A stretch of DNA of 64,000 bases from NCBI GenBank assembly GCA_965284315.1, contig OZ260072.1, positions 434,001 to 498,000 of the forward strand, read 5' to 3'. The position numbers and the translations under genes are program-made. Positions 34,130 to 41,998 of the stretch are shown in pieces. Source of the DNA: PCRC01 sp017848435. GTDB taxonomy: Bacteria > Pseudomonadota > Gammaproteobacteria > Burkholderiales > Burkholderiaceae_C. The notes beneath the pieces are model-generated. The model did no database searches. It was not told the DNA's origin and was given only the letters and a program-made list of their open reading frames with translations. Numbering within the stretch: position 1 is the stretch's first letter; every line of letters starts with the position of its first letter.

Positions 34130-34702
34130 TTAAATTTCACCCTTCGACGCCCTCTCCATCATCATGAAAATGGTGTCCCTGACAGCCATCGCTTCCTCTT
34201 TAAGTCCAGGCGGAAGCTTGCGGCCCATCTTCACCATCATGTCCATGTTGAGCGTGTACAACCACAAGCCATCGGCTTGTTCCACGAGCGTGATTCGGCA
34301 TGGAAGATAGGCAGCCATGTGCGGACTAAAGTCGACCATGGTTCTTGCAGTGGTTGGCGTACAAAATGAATACACCTTGAGCAGCTTTTGTGGCTTGCCA
34401 GTGCGTGCCTCCAGCTCCTTGGACAGCGGAAGCTGGCCCACGTCCTTCATATTTCGCTCGGACGCAACCTGCAGAAGAATTTGCTCAACATCGCCGGCAG
34501 TAACGCCAGCTTTGACCTTTCGCTCCCATGTTGTGGCAATAGCAATATCGCCATTGCCATCGACCCAGCGATCCCACATCTTCATGGCTTCACTGCCAGC
34601 ACCACTCTCAAGCTTTCCCAGCGTACTGATGGTCCCGCAACCGGTCAACACCACCAACATCAGCAGCGGAATACAGCGCATCACCCGCAATCCAGAATTC
34701 AT
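34130..34702 (-). CDS. DUF302-domain lipoprotein
   Basis: 190-residue predicted lipoprotein (lipobox LVVLTGC, Cys about residue 22). The C-terminal half fits DUF302: VYSFCTPTTARTMVDFSPHMAAYLPCRITLVEQADGLWL. Function is unknown. AGGGGA precedes the ATG at 34702. It is the first gene of the operon with fadL and the small cytochrome; the ATATAAGCG motif upstream resembles the soxR promoter region. Confidence 0.72.
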   Translation of the reverse strand: MNSGLRVMRCIPLLMLVVLTGCGTISTLGKLESGAGSEAMKMWDRWVDGNGDIAIATTWERKVKAGVTAGDVEQILLQVASERNMKDVGQLPLSKELEARTGKPQKLLKVYSFCTPTTARTMVDFSPHMAAYLPCRITLVEQADGLWLYTLNMDMMVKMGRKLPPGLKEEAMAVRDTIFMMMERASKGEI

Positions 34703-34769
34703 CTCATGTCCCCTTATGGTTATCAATGACGGGCTTGTTGTGCGGCAAGTTGAACAGTCCATCGATTAG

Positions 34770-34800
34770 ATACATAACTTTACGCTTATATAATAAATGC
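34770..34800 (-). promoter_or_regulatory. candidate SoxR-type operator before the DUF302-fadL operon
   Basis: The minus-strand reading contains ATATAAGCGTAAAG, similar to ATATAAGCATATAAAG at the soxR promoter. It lies about 75-95 bp before the DUF302 start. Confidence 0.4.
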
Positions 34801-34802
34801 CT

Positions 34803-35152
34803 GTATCAGTAGGTACCCTAGGCTCGACGTTAGCGAACTGGTTGCCCAAAAAAAGACCGAAAAACCAAGCGTTGGCGCTCTATAGCACTATGTTTAGCTG
34901 ACACGGACGCTGCCAAAATTGAGAGTGCTGAAGCCACGATATTTGCGAGTTCATGACACTTCGCGAGAGTTAGCGCACGGCTTAGGCAGACCAGTTTGCC
35001 AAGTCCTAGCCGGCCCTATCAACCCGAGCTACCCGATGGTGCAATTGCCCAAATACCGTACGTGTCCGATCAACCCCTTTTGATCCCACTGCAGAGCGAC
35101 GCCTACATATTCATAAGAACGCCAACGCGGGGACACTCGCACAGGAGATTGC
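34803..35152. other. intergenic region with no recognised gene
   Basis: About 350 bp between the DUF302 promoter and the methyltransferase gene. I see no open frame with a credible start, no tRNA and no clear hairpin terminator. AGGAG at the right end is the ribosome binding site of the methyltransferase gene. It may hold decayed coding sequence from island assembly. Confidence 0.4.
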
Positions 35153-35773
35153 ATGCAGTCCAAGGATCACTGGGAGCGGGTTTACACAACTAAGGCCACC
35201 TCAGACGTCAGCTGGTTTCAAGAGCACGCTCGGCAGTCCATTCAACTCATTGGGCAGGTCGGCCTAGCCCGAGATGTCGGCATCATTGATGTCGGCGGCG
35301 GAGCATCTACATTAGTTGATGATCTGCTCGATGAGGGGTACGTTGAGGTCACTGTCTTAGACCTGTCCGAGGCAGCTTTGGCAGCGTCACGGTCTCGCCT
35401 GGGCCAGCGCGCTGATAACGTTTCCTGGCTGGTTGGTGACATCACGCGCATGGAGCTCCCACGGCATGCCTATGACGTGTGGCATGACCGAGCTGTCTTT
35501 CATTTCCTTACCTCATCGCAGGAGCGGGAGGCCTACGTTCAGGCTGTCCTGCGCGCTGTCAAGCCTGGCGGTCACATCATCGTGGCGACATTTGCCGAGG
35601 ATGGTCCTGAGAAGTGCAGCGGTTTGCCTGTCATGCGTTACAGCGCAGATGGCTTGCATGCTGAGTTTGGTGCTCCATTCATACTCTTGCAGAAGGAATG
35701 CGAGGAACACCACACGCCGTTTGGCACCGTTCAGAAGTTCATCTATTGCCTGTGCTGCAAAGAGTCGAATTGA
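35153..35773 (+). CDS. class I SAM-dependent methyltransferase
   Basis: 206-residue cytoplasmic methyltransferase. SAM-binding motif I is IIDVGGGASTLVDDLLDEG, motif II is VTVLDLSEAAL, and the later WLVGDIT and VKPGGHIIVATF are clear. The opening SKDHWERVYTTKATSDVSWFQ is typical of a broad family of small-molecule or thiol methyltransferases. The substrate is unknown; in a sulfur island a sulfide or thiol substrate is possible. AGGAG lies 5 bp before the ATG. Confidence 0.82.
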   Translation: MQSKDHWERVYTTKATSDVSWFQEHARQSIQLIGQVGLARDVGIIDVGGGASTLVDDLLDEGYVEVTVLDLSEAALAASRSRLGQRADNVSWLVGDITRMELPRHAYDVWHDRAVFHFLTSSQEREAYVQAVLRAVKPGGHIIVATFAEDGPEKCSGLPVMRYSADGLHAEFGAPFILLQKECEEHHTPFGTVQKFIYCLCCKESN

Positions 35774-35856
35774 AGCTGACCGGCTCACAAAGAAGGGGCG
35801 GCATCTCCCCGTTTCGACTGGCTGGCTAAAGCATCAGATTTCACGACGGATCACCT

Positions 35857-36039
35857 TCAAAAGGGTTCCTCGTCTTGGATGCTGCTAACCCCGATCATCC
35901 TCGCAACAATTTCTCGCTCTATCCGACCACCGGTGTTATAGCGGGCGGCCGCTGCCAGGGGGCCAAGTGCCACAACACGCCGACCCCGACCTTCTGCTTT
36001 GATCAGGGCAGATGTGTCAATCGGGTTGTCAGTGGTCAT
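35857..36039 (-). CDS. hypothetical protein, island right end
   Basis: 60-residue protein starting MTTDNPIDTSALIKAEGRGRRVV, with AAGGAAT before the ATG. I do not recognise a family. It lies 38 bp downstream of the helix-turn-helix-like gene at 36078 on the same strand and might be co-transcribed. Being close to the right att site, it may belong to the island's former mobility module. The reading frame is short and support is modest. Confidence 0.4.
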   Translation of the reverse strand: MTTDNPIDTSALIKAEGRGRRVVALGPLAAAARYNTGGRIEREIVARMIGVSSIQDEEPF

Positions 36040-36077
36040 GATTCCTTCCCCATCGGTCCACAACACAGTCAATTATG

Positions 36078-36437
36078 TCAACACCTGCCGCGCTTGCGCT
36101 TTCCACTCATCAGCGTTGACTGCAGGTTTGTGCTCGATGAACTGACTGCCGTCATAGTCGTAGGCAACGTGGCAACGAACGATTCCAAATCGTTCATCTT
36201 CATCATTCGCCTGCCCATGAACTTGACCGTTCCGAATGGCAGCACGTTACGGCTCAGTGCGTTTCTGAGCGACTGTTCCCCAACCCCCAAAAGCACCGAG
36301 GCGTATTTAAAGCCCACAAGTAAGGGTTTGAAGATCAGTGCAGGCCCACCACCTGAAAAATCGAAATCGAGTGTGGTGTAAGGCCCATCCGGGCCGAGCG
36401 ATACCTTGTCTGTCCCATGTTGATTCAAAGATTCCAT
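36078..36437 (-). CDS. small protein with excisionase-like helix-turn-helix region
   Basis: 119-residue protein. The central segment YASVLLGVGEQSLRNALSRN, followed by FMGRRMMKMNDLESFVATL, looks like the MerR/excisionase pattern (GV-x-x-x-x-LR-N, then GRR-x-x-x-x-x-DLE-x-F). The frame is open upstream to 36578 but the start at 36437 (MESLNQHGTD) has GGTGGA before it. It lies near the right att site, where an excisionase or control protein for integration would be expected. The assignment is by motif only. Confidence 0.5.
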   Translation of the reverse strand: MESLNQHGTDKVSLGPDGPYTTLDFDFSGGGPALIFKPLLVGFKYASVLLGVGEQSLRNALSRNVLPFGTVKFMGRRMMKMNDLESFVATLPTTMTAVSSSSTNLQSTLMSGKRKRGRC

Positions 36438-36741
36438 TTCAATTCCACCCCAAGCCACACAGGTGATGCGGTTGGTGACACAAATGCGGCTCAGTGCCGC
36501 AGGACGTCGTGGCTCAAGCCGTTCATGAGAGCTTGAGGAAACAGTGGGCATCGGCGAACGAGAACCCACCTCGCTCACACGCCGTCAACATAGTGATGTG
36601 ATTGTCCAGCATTCGCGCTACGTCGCGCTTCGCATGGGCAGTGGTGCACTGAACGCCGCTTGAGTAGCTGTGCCCTGCTACTCCGCCGCCCCAGTTAATG
36701 GGGCCGTTTCTGCCGCGCCCACCAGCGGGTTAGTGGGAGCG

Positions 36742-36794
36742 CAGTGGGAATCAGGCAGGGAGGCGCAAGTATTTTGTGGGAGCACAGTGGGAAT
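36742..36794. repeat. CAGTGGGAAT repeats next to the right att site
   Basis: Copies at 36742-36751 and 36785-36794, with related GTGGGAGC at 36733 and 36775. They match the triple repeat beside attL. The 448-bp gap 36438-36885 otherwise holds only a terminator and a low-confidence minus-strand open frame. Confidence 0.6.
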
Positions 36795-36823
36795 GAAAAA
36801 CACCAAACACACCCCAAAACGAC

Positions 36824-36854
36824 AAATGGCCCAGTTTTTTAAACTGGGCCATTT
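36824..36854. terminator. strong bidirectional terminator near the island right end
   Basis: Perfect 14-bp stem AAATGGCCCAGTTT / AAACTGGGCCATTT with a 3-base loop and A/T-rich flanks. It separates the tRNA-Asp side from the island side. Confidence 0.8.
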
Positions 36855-36882
36855 GAGCTAAGTACTTGATTTACTTAGGTTT

Positions 36883-36934
36883 TTCTGGCGGAGCGGACGG
36901 GACTCGAACCCGCGACCCCCGGCGTGACAGGCCG
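36883..36934. repeat. attR: 52-bp segment within tRNA-Asp
   Basis: Right copy of the direct repeat, one mismatch to 12964-13015. It covers the 3' half of the intact tRNA-Asp gene, so integration rebuilt a working tRNA here. Confidence 0.88.
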
Positions 36935-36962
36935 GTATTCTAACCAACTGAACTACCGCTCC
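36886..36962 (-). tRNA. tRNA-Asp (GUC)
   Basis: 77 nt including an encoded CCA end. The acceptor stem GGAGCGG pairs with CCGCTCC. The anticodon loop CTGTCAC gives GUC, and the T arm is GCGGGTTCGAGTCCCGT. It is the integration target of the island. Confidence 0.97.
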
Positions 36963-37034
36963 CGGTAGGTGACATTCGCTCTTGCGAGCCAAGCGCCATC
37001 AACTTGTGCCTTGTTTCACCTGGGGGTGAAATTT

Positions 37035-37110
37035 TGGCGACCCTACGGGGATTCGAACCCCGGTACTCACCGTGAAAGGGTGATGTCCTAGGCCTCTAGA
37101 CGATAGGGTC
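37035..37110 (-). tRNA. tRNA-Glu (UUC)
   Basis: 76 nt with encoded CCA. The anticodon stem-loop CACCCTTTCACGGTG gives UUC, and the T arm is CGGGGTTCGAATCCCCG. It sits next to tRNA-Ala and upstream of gltX in the genome order, its cognate synthetase. Confidence 0.97.
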
Positions 37111-37184
37111 AAAACCTTTGGACTTCCAACTACGCCCGTGTTGCCACAGGCTTATGCCTGTTTTTAGCAGGCCCTCCGAAAACT

Positions 37185-37260
<76 letters not shown>

Positions 37261-37336
37261 GTGCCTTTTTGGCTTTAACGCTATTACTGCGCTTTGTGCT
37301 TTCGAGCCTCAAATTATAGCCTGAAATTTGCGGTCT

Positions 37337-38725
37337 TCACACTTTCGTGAGTCTTTGCATTGCAGTTTCTCGCGAACACAACGCCAGCACGGCATCGAGC
37401 GATGGGGTTTGGGCTGTGCCCATGACCAACACACGCACCGGCATGGCGAGTTGCGGCATCTTCAAACCGGTTTCAACCAACACGGTTTTCAGGGCCGCCG
37501 CAATCGCCGCCTTGTCCCATTCGACCGTGCCCAAGCGCTCGGCCAACAGTGCAATGGCAGGACGCACAGCGTCGGTCACGTGCTGGGCCAGTTCGTCGGC
37601 CTTGGGCGTGACGTCGGTGTAGAACGCGGCCGACCAATCTGCCAGCGCCACCGTGGTGTCACAGCGGTCTTTGAACAAGGCACAGATCTGCGGCAAGCGG
37701 TCGTCGGTGGTGATGCCCCGCGCCTGCAGGTGCGCGGCCACCAGCGGTGCCAGCGCACCGTCGGCCATGGCTTTCAGGTGCTGGGCGTTGACCCAGCGCA
37801 ACTTAGCTTCGTCGAACTGCGCCGCGCTCTTGCCCAGGTGGTCAAGGTTGAACCATTCGAGGAACTGGGTGCGGCTGAAGATTTCGTCGTCGCCATGGCT
37901 CCAGCCCAGGCGGGCCAGGTAGTTCACCATGGCGTCGGGCAAATACCCTTCCACCGCGTACTGTGTGACGGCCTTGGCGCCGTTGCGCTTGCTCATCTTC
38001 TCGCCTTGCTCATTCAGCACGGTGGGCAGGTGGGCGTACACGGGCGGCTCAACGCCAAGCGCCTTGAAGATGTTGATCTGGCGCGGCGTGTTGTTCACAT
38101 GGTCGTCACCCCGGATCACGTGGGTGATGGCCATGTCGATGTCGTCCACGACCACACAGAAGTTGTAGGTCGGTGTGCCATCGGGCCGGGCAATCACCAG
38201 GTCGTCCAGTTCGTCGTTGCTGATCTCGATGCGGCCCTTGACCTTGTCGTCCCAAGCCACCACACCACCCTGCGGGTTCTTGAAGCGCAGCACCGGCAAC
38301 ACGCCTGCGGGCACGGGCGGCAAGGTCTTGCCGGGCTCAGGACGCCAGGTGCCGTCGTAGCGCGGTTTTTCCTTGGCAGCCATCTGCCGTTCGCGCAGCG
38401 CATCGAGTTCGGCCATGCTGGTGTAGCAGGGGTAAACATGGCCAGCGGCCTGCAGGTCGGCCAGCACCGCCTTGTAACGGTCCATGCGCTGCATCTGGTA
38501 GAACGGACCTTCGTCGTGATCGAGGCCAAGCCAGCGCATGCCTTCGATGATCACGTCCACCGCGGCCTGGCTCGAACGCTCCAGGTCGGTGTCTTCGATG
38601 CGGAGGATGAAGTCGCCACCCATTGAGCGGGCAAAGGCCCACGGGTAGAGCGCCGAACGGATGTTGCCGAGGTGGATGAAGCCGGTGGGCGAGGGGGCGA
38701 AGCGGGTGCGGACGCGAGCAGTCAT
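37337..38725 (-). CDS. gltX: glutamyl-tRNA synthetase
   Basis: Charges tRNA-Glu. 462 residues, class I fold with the HIGH-type motif FAPSPTGFIHLGNIRSALYPWAF, the substrate loop RIEDTDLERSS and the KMSKS-type loop EKMSKRNGAKAV. The C-terminal helical anticodon domain follows. It starts directly after the metZ stop codon (no gap) at the downstream end of the folC-dedD-like-cvpA-purF-metZ-gltX run. A tRNA-Glu gene lies less than 300 bp downstream. Confidence 0.97.
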   Translation of the reverse strand: MTARVRTRFAPSPTGFIHLGNIRSALYPWAFARSMGGDFILRIEDTDLERSSQAAVDVIIEGMRWLGLDHDEGPFYQMQRMDRYKAVLADLQAAGHVYPCYTSMAELDALRERQMAAKEKPRYDGTWRPEPGKTLPPVPAGVLPVLRFKNPQGGVVAWDDKVKGRIEISNDELDDLVIARPDGTPTYNFCVVVDDIDMAITHVIRGDDHVNNTPRQINIFKALGVEPPVYAHLPTVLNEQGEKMSKRNGAKAVTQYAVEGYLPDAMVNYLARLGWSHGDDEIFSRTQFLEWFNLDHLGKSAAQFDEAKLRWVNAQHLKAMADGALAPLVAAHLQARGITTDDRLPQICALFKDRCDTTVALADWSAAFYTDVTPKADELAQHVTDAVRPAIALLAERLGTVEWDKAAIAAALKTVLVETGLKMPQLAMPVRVLVMGTAQTPSLDAVLALCSRETAMQRLTKV

Positions 38726-39937
38726 TTAGAGCGTATCAAGACCCCGTGCGAGGTCGGTTTTCAAATCGGTCACCGCTTCCAGCCCCACCGCCACACGCAC
38801 CAGCCCTTGCTGGATGCCGGCGGCCTGGCGCTGGGCTTCGGTGAGGCGGCCGTGCGAGGTGCTGGCCGGGTGGGTGATGGTGGTTTTGGTGTCGCCCAAA
38901 TTGGCGGTGATGGAGCACACGCGGGTGCTGTCGATCACATGGAAGGCGTTGCGGCGACTGACTTGTGGGTCGTCGCCCACCACGTCGAACGACAGCACCG
39001 CGCCGCCCTGCCCCGACTGCTGTACCATCGCCAGCGCATGCTGTGGGTGCGAGGCCAGACCGGGGTAATACACCCGCGCCACCTTGGGGTGGGTTTCCAG
39101 CCAGGTGGCGATGTCGAGCGCGCGGCGCGATTGCGCTTCCATGCGGATGGCGAGCGTTTCCAGCCCTTTCAACACCACCCAGGCGTTGAAGGCCGACAGG
39201 CTCATGCCGGCACTGCGCATCACCGGCACAAACTTCTCTTCGATGAGTTGCTTGGGCCCGCAGATGGCTCCGGCCACCACACGGCCCTGGCCATCGAGGT
39301 ACTTGGTGCCGGAGTGGATGACCAGGTCAGCACCCAGCTTCACCGGCTGCTGCAGCGACGGTGAGCAAAAGCAGTTGTCCACCGCCAGCAGAGCGCCAGC
39401 GTCGTGCGCCACGTGGGCCAGCGCGGCAATGTCGCAGACTTCGGTCAACGGGTTGGTCGGTGTTTCGGCGAACAGCAGCTTGGTGTTGGGCTGCACGGCG
39501 GCACGCCAGGCGGCCACGTCGGTTTGCGACACAAAGCTGCTCTGCACACCGAACTTGGCGAACTCGCCGCCAATGAGTTTGATGGTGGAGCCGAACACGC
39601 TTTGCGAACAGATGATGTGGTCACCGGCCTTCAGCAGCCCCATGCACAGCAGCAGGATGGCGGCCATGCCACTGGCCGTGCCGATGGCGGCCTCGGTGCC
39701 TTCGAGCGCCGCCAGCCGCTGCTCGAAGCTGGCCACCGTGGGGTTGCTGAAACGCGAGTAGATGTAGCCGTCTTCTTCGCCAGCAAAGCGGCGCGCAGCG
39801 GTGGCGGCGTCGGGCTGCACGAAGCTGCTGGTGAGGTAAAGCGCCTCGGAGTTTTCACCGTACTGACTCTTGGCCACGGCTTCGCGCACCGCAAGGGTGT
39901 CGAGGTGCAAACCGGGCGGCAGGGTGCTGTCGCTCAC
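38726..39937 (-). CDS. metZ: O-succinylhomoserine sulfhydrylase
   Basis: PLP enzyme that makes homocysteine from O-succinylhomoserine and sulfide for methionine synthesis. It has 403 residues. The PLP-lysine is in VIHSGTKYLDGQGR, and upstream motifs are SGMAAILLLCMGLLKAGDHIICSQ and LLFAETPTNPL. The GTG at 39937 is chosen because AGGAGG lies just before it and the product matches family length; an open frame to 40156 is antisense to purF. It lies one base after the purF stop. Confidence 0.93.
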   Translation of the reverse strand: MSDSTLPPGLHLDTLAVREAVAKSQYGENSEALYLTSSFVQPDAATAARRFAGEEDGYIYSRFSNPTVASFEQRLAALEGTEAAIGTASGMAAILLLCMGLLKAGDHIICSQSVFGSTIKLIGGEFAKFGVQSSFVSQTDVAAWRAAVQPNTKLLFAETPTNPLTEVCDIAALAHVAHDAGALLAVDNCFCSPSLQQPVKLGADLVIHSGTKYLDGQGRVVAGAICGPKQLIEEKFVPVMRSAGMSLSAFNAWVVLKGLETLAIRMEAQSRRALDIATWLETHPKVARVYYPGLASHPQHALAMVQQSGQGGAVLSFDVVGDDPQVSRRNAFHVIDSTRVCSITANLGDTKTTITHPASTSHGRLTEAQRQAAGIQQGLVRVAVGLEAVTDLKTDLARGLDTL

Positions 39938-39938
39938 C

Positions 39939-41483
39939 TCAGGCCTCCTGCGTGCTGGCTTGAGCGTTCGGCAAGGCGAGGCGGGAGGTGTCTTCCTGCG
40001 CCTGGGTGTCGTCGCCGCCCACGCGGCTCTCGTTGAGCCGCGCAATGTCGTCCGACGTGATGTCGCCAGTGACGTAGACGCCATCAAAACACGACGCGTC
40101 GAAACCCACCAGCGTGCCGGCAATGGCACTGCCAGGGGGGGGTGCGGCCTTTTCAACGGCGCGCTTCATCGCGTCCACGTCCTGGTAAATCAGCGCATCG
40201 CAGCCAATGATCTCGCGCACCTCTTCGACCGTGCGGTTGTGTGCAACCAGTTCGTCTGCCGTTGGCATGTCGATGCCATACACATTGGGGTAGCGCACCG
40301 GCGGCGCAGCGCTGGCGAGATAGACCTTGCGCGCACCGGCGTCGCGCGCCATCTGCACGATCTCTTTGGACGTGGTGCCGCGGACGATGGAGTCGTCCAC
40401 CAGCAGCACGTTGCGGCCCTTGAACTCGCTGCCGATCACGTTGAGTTTCTGGCGCACCGATTTCTTGCGCACCGCCTGGCCGGGCATGATGAAGGTGCGG
40501 CCCACGTAACGGTTCTTGACGAAACCTTCGCGGTAGGGAATGCCGAGCAAATGCGCGAGTTGGGTGGCGCTCGGGCGGCTGGATTCGGGGATGGGAATGA
40601 CCACGTCGATGTCGCTGGGCGGCACGGTGGAAACCACCCGCTTGGCCAGCGACTCGCCCAGGTTCAGCCGGGCCTGGTAGACCGAGATGCCATCCATCGA
40701 CGAATCGGGCCGCGCCAGGTAGACAAACTCGAAAATGCAGGGGTTCAGCGACGGGGCGTCGGCGCACTGCTGCGCATGCAGTTGGCCTTGCAGATCGACA
40801 AACACCGCTTCGCCGGGCAACAGGTTGCGCTCGAACACATGCGAGGTGCCTTCCAGCGTGACCGATTCGCTGGCCACCATCACCGAGTCCTTGCTGCGGC
40901 CCAGGCACAGCGGGCGGATGCCAAACGGGTCACGGAACGCCACCAGGCCGTGGCCGGCGATCAGCGCCACCACCGCGTAAGACCCCTTCACCCGGCGGTG
41001 CACGTTGCGCACGGCGGTGAACACGTCTTCGGGTTTCAGCGTCAGGCCGCGGGTGGATTTTTCCAGCTCGTGGGCCAGCACGTTGAGCAGCACTTCGGAG
41101 TCGCTCTCGGTGTTGATGTGGCGGTGGTCGGTGACGAACAGCTCGGTCTTCAGTGCCTTGGCATTGGTCAGGTTGCCGTTGTGCACCAGCACGATGCCGA
41201 AGGGCGCGTTCACGTAGAACGGCTGCGCTTCTTCTTCGCTGTAGGCGTTGCCGGCAGTGGGATAACGCACCTGGCCCAGGCCGCAGGTGCCCGGCAGCGC
41301 GCGCATGTCGCGGGTGCGGAACACGTCGCGCACCATGCCCTTGGCCTTGTGCATGAAGAACTTGCGTTCCTGCTGGGTGACGATGCCGGCCGCGTCCTGA
41401 CCGCGGTGCTGCAGCAGCAGCAGGGCGTCATAGATCAGCTGGTTGACTGGGGTGTTGCTGACAACACCAACGATTCCGCACAT
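39939..41483 (-). CDS. purF: amidophosphoribosyltransferase
   Basis: First committed step of purine synthesis, making phosphoribosylamine from PRPP and glutamine. 514 residues. The N-terminal glutaminase nucleophile is Cys2 (MCGIVGVVS), followed by DALLLLQHRGQDAAGI. The PRPP loop NVLLVDDSIVRGTTSKEI lies in the second domain. It is downstream of cvpA with a 14-bp gap, in the conserved dedD-cvpA-purF arrangement. Confidence 0.97.
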   Translation of the reverse strand: MCGIVGVVSNTPVNQLIYDALLLLQHRGQDAAGIVTQQERKFFMHKAKGMVRDVFRTRDMRALPGTCGLGQVRYPTAGNAYSEEEAQPFYVNAPFGIVLVHNGNLTNAKALKTELFVTDHRHINTESDSEVLLNVLAHELEKSTRGLTLKPEDVFTAVRNVHRRVKGSYAVVALIAGHGLVAFRDPFGIRPLCLGRSKDSVMVASESVTLEGTSHVFERNLLPGEAVFVDLQGQLHAQQCADAPSLNPCIFEFVYLARPDSSMDGISVYQARLNLGESLAKRVVSTVPPSDIDVVIPIPESSRPSATQLAHLLGIPYREGFVKNRYVGRTFIMPGQAVRKKSVRQKLNVIGSEFKGRNVLLVDDSIVRGTTSKEIVQMARDAGARKVYLASAAPPVRYPNVYGIDMPTADELVAHNRTVEEVREIIGCDALIYQDVDAMKRAVEKAAPPPGSAIAGTLVGFDASCFDGVYVTGDITSDDIARLNESRVGGDDTQAQEDTSRLALPNAQASTQEA

Positions 41484-41497
41484 GTTTCAGTCCTTGG

Positions 41498-41998
41498 TTA
41501 GGAAGGCAGGTGTTTGCCAAATGCATCCGGCAGCATCGGTTTCAGGGTCTTCAGTGCGCTGGTCAACATACCGGCGCCGGCCGACTGCTGCCACCAGGGG
41601 CTGGTTTTCAGCGGCGTGGTGTTCATCACCACCGCCGCACCCAGCAACACGATCACACCCCGCAGCGCGCCAAACAGCGCACCCAACGCCCGGTCCACCG
41701 GCCGCAGGCCCACCGCCTCCACCAGCTTTTTGGTAAGCCAGGCCACCAAGCCGCCAACGAACGCGGTGCCAATGAAAATCAGCACAAACGCCACCGCATA
41801 ACGCACCGGTTCACCGGCACCGGCCAGCGCGGGCAACTTCCCCGCCAGCGCCGGGGCAAACCACTGCGCCAGGAAAAAGGCGGCGATCCAGCCCATCACC
41901 GACAGCACCTCGTACACCAGACCGCGCCACGCCCCGAGCAGCAGCGAAAAGCCGATCACGGCCAACAGCAACCAGTCTACCGACCCGATATTGGCCAT
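41498..41998 (-). CDS. cvpA: CvpA family membrane protein
   Basis: 166-residue inner-membrane protein with four helices. The opening VDWLLLAVIGFSLLLGAWRGLVYEVLSVMGW is diagnostic, and the second half has LGALFGALRGVIVLLGAAVVM. It supports cell-envelope functions; colicin V production in E. coli gave the name. The start is ATG 41998 overlapping the TGA of the SPOR gene; a GTG one codon earlier is less likely. Confidence 0.92.
   Translation of the reverse strand: MANIGSVDWLLLAVIGFSLLLGAWRGLVYEVLSVMGWIAAFFLAQWFAPALAGKLPALAGAGEPVRYAVAFVLIFIGTAFVGGLVAWLTKKLVEAVGLRPVDRALGALFGALRGVIVLLGAAVVMNTTPLKTSPWWQQSAGAGMLTSALKTLKPMLPDAFGKHLPS

Noticed and set aside
36523..36738. Minus-strand frame ending AHAKRDVARMLDNHITMLTACERGGFSFADAHCFLKLS-type sequence
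   Set aside because: Looks protein-like but has no good start codon or ribosome binding site, and overlaps the arm repeats. It could be a remnant; not supported enough to call.
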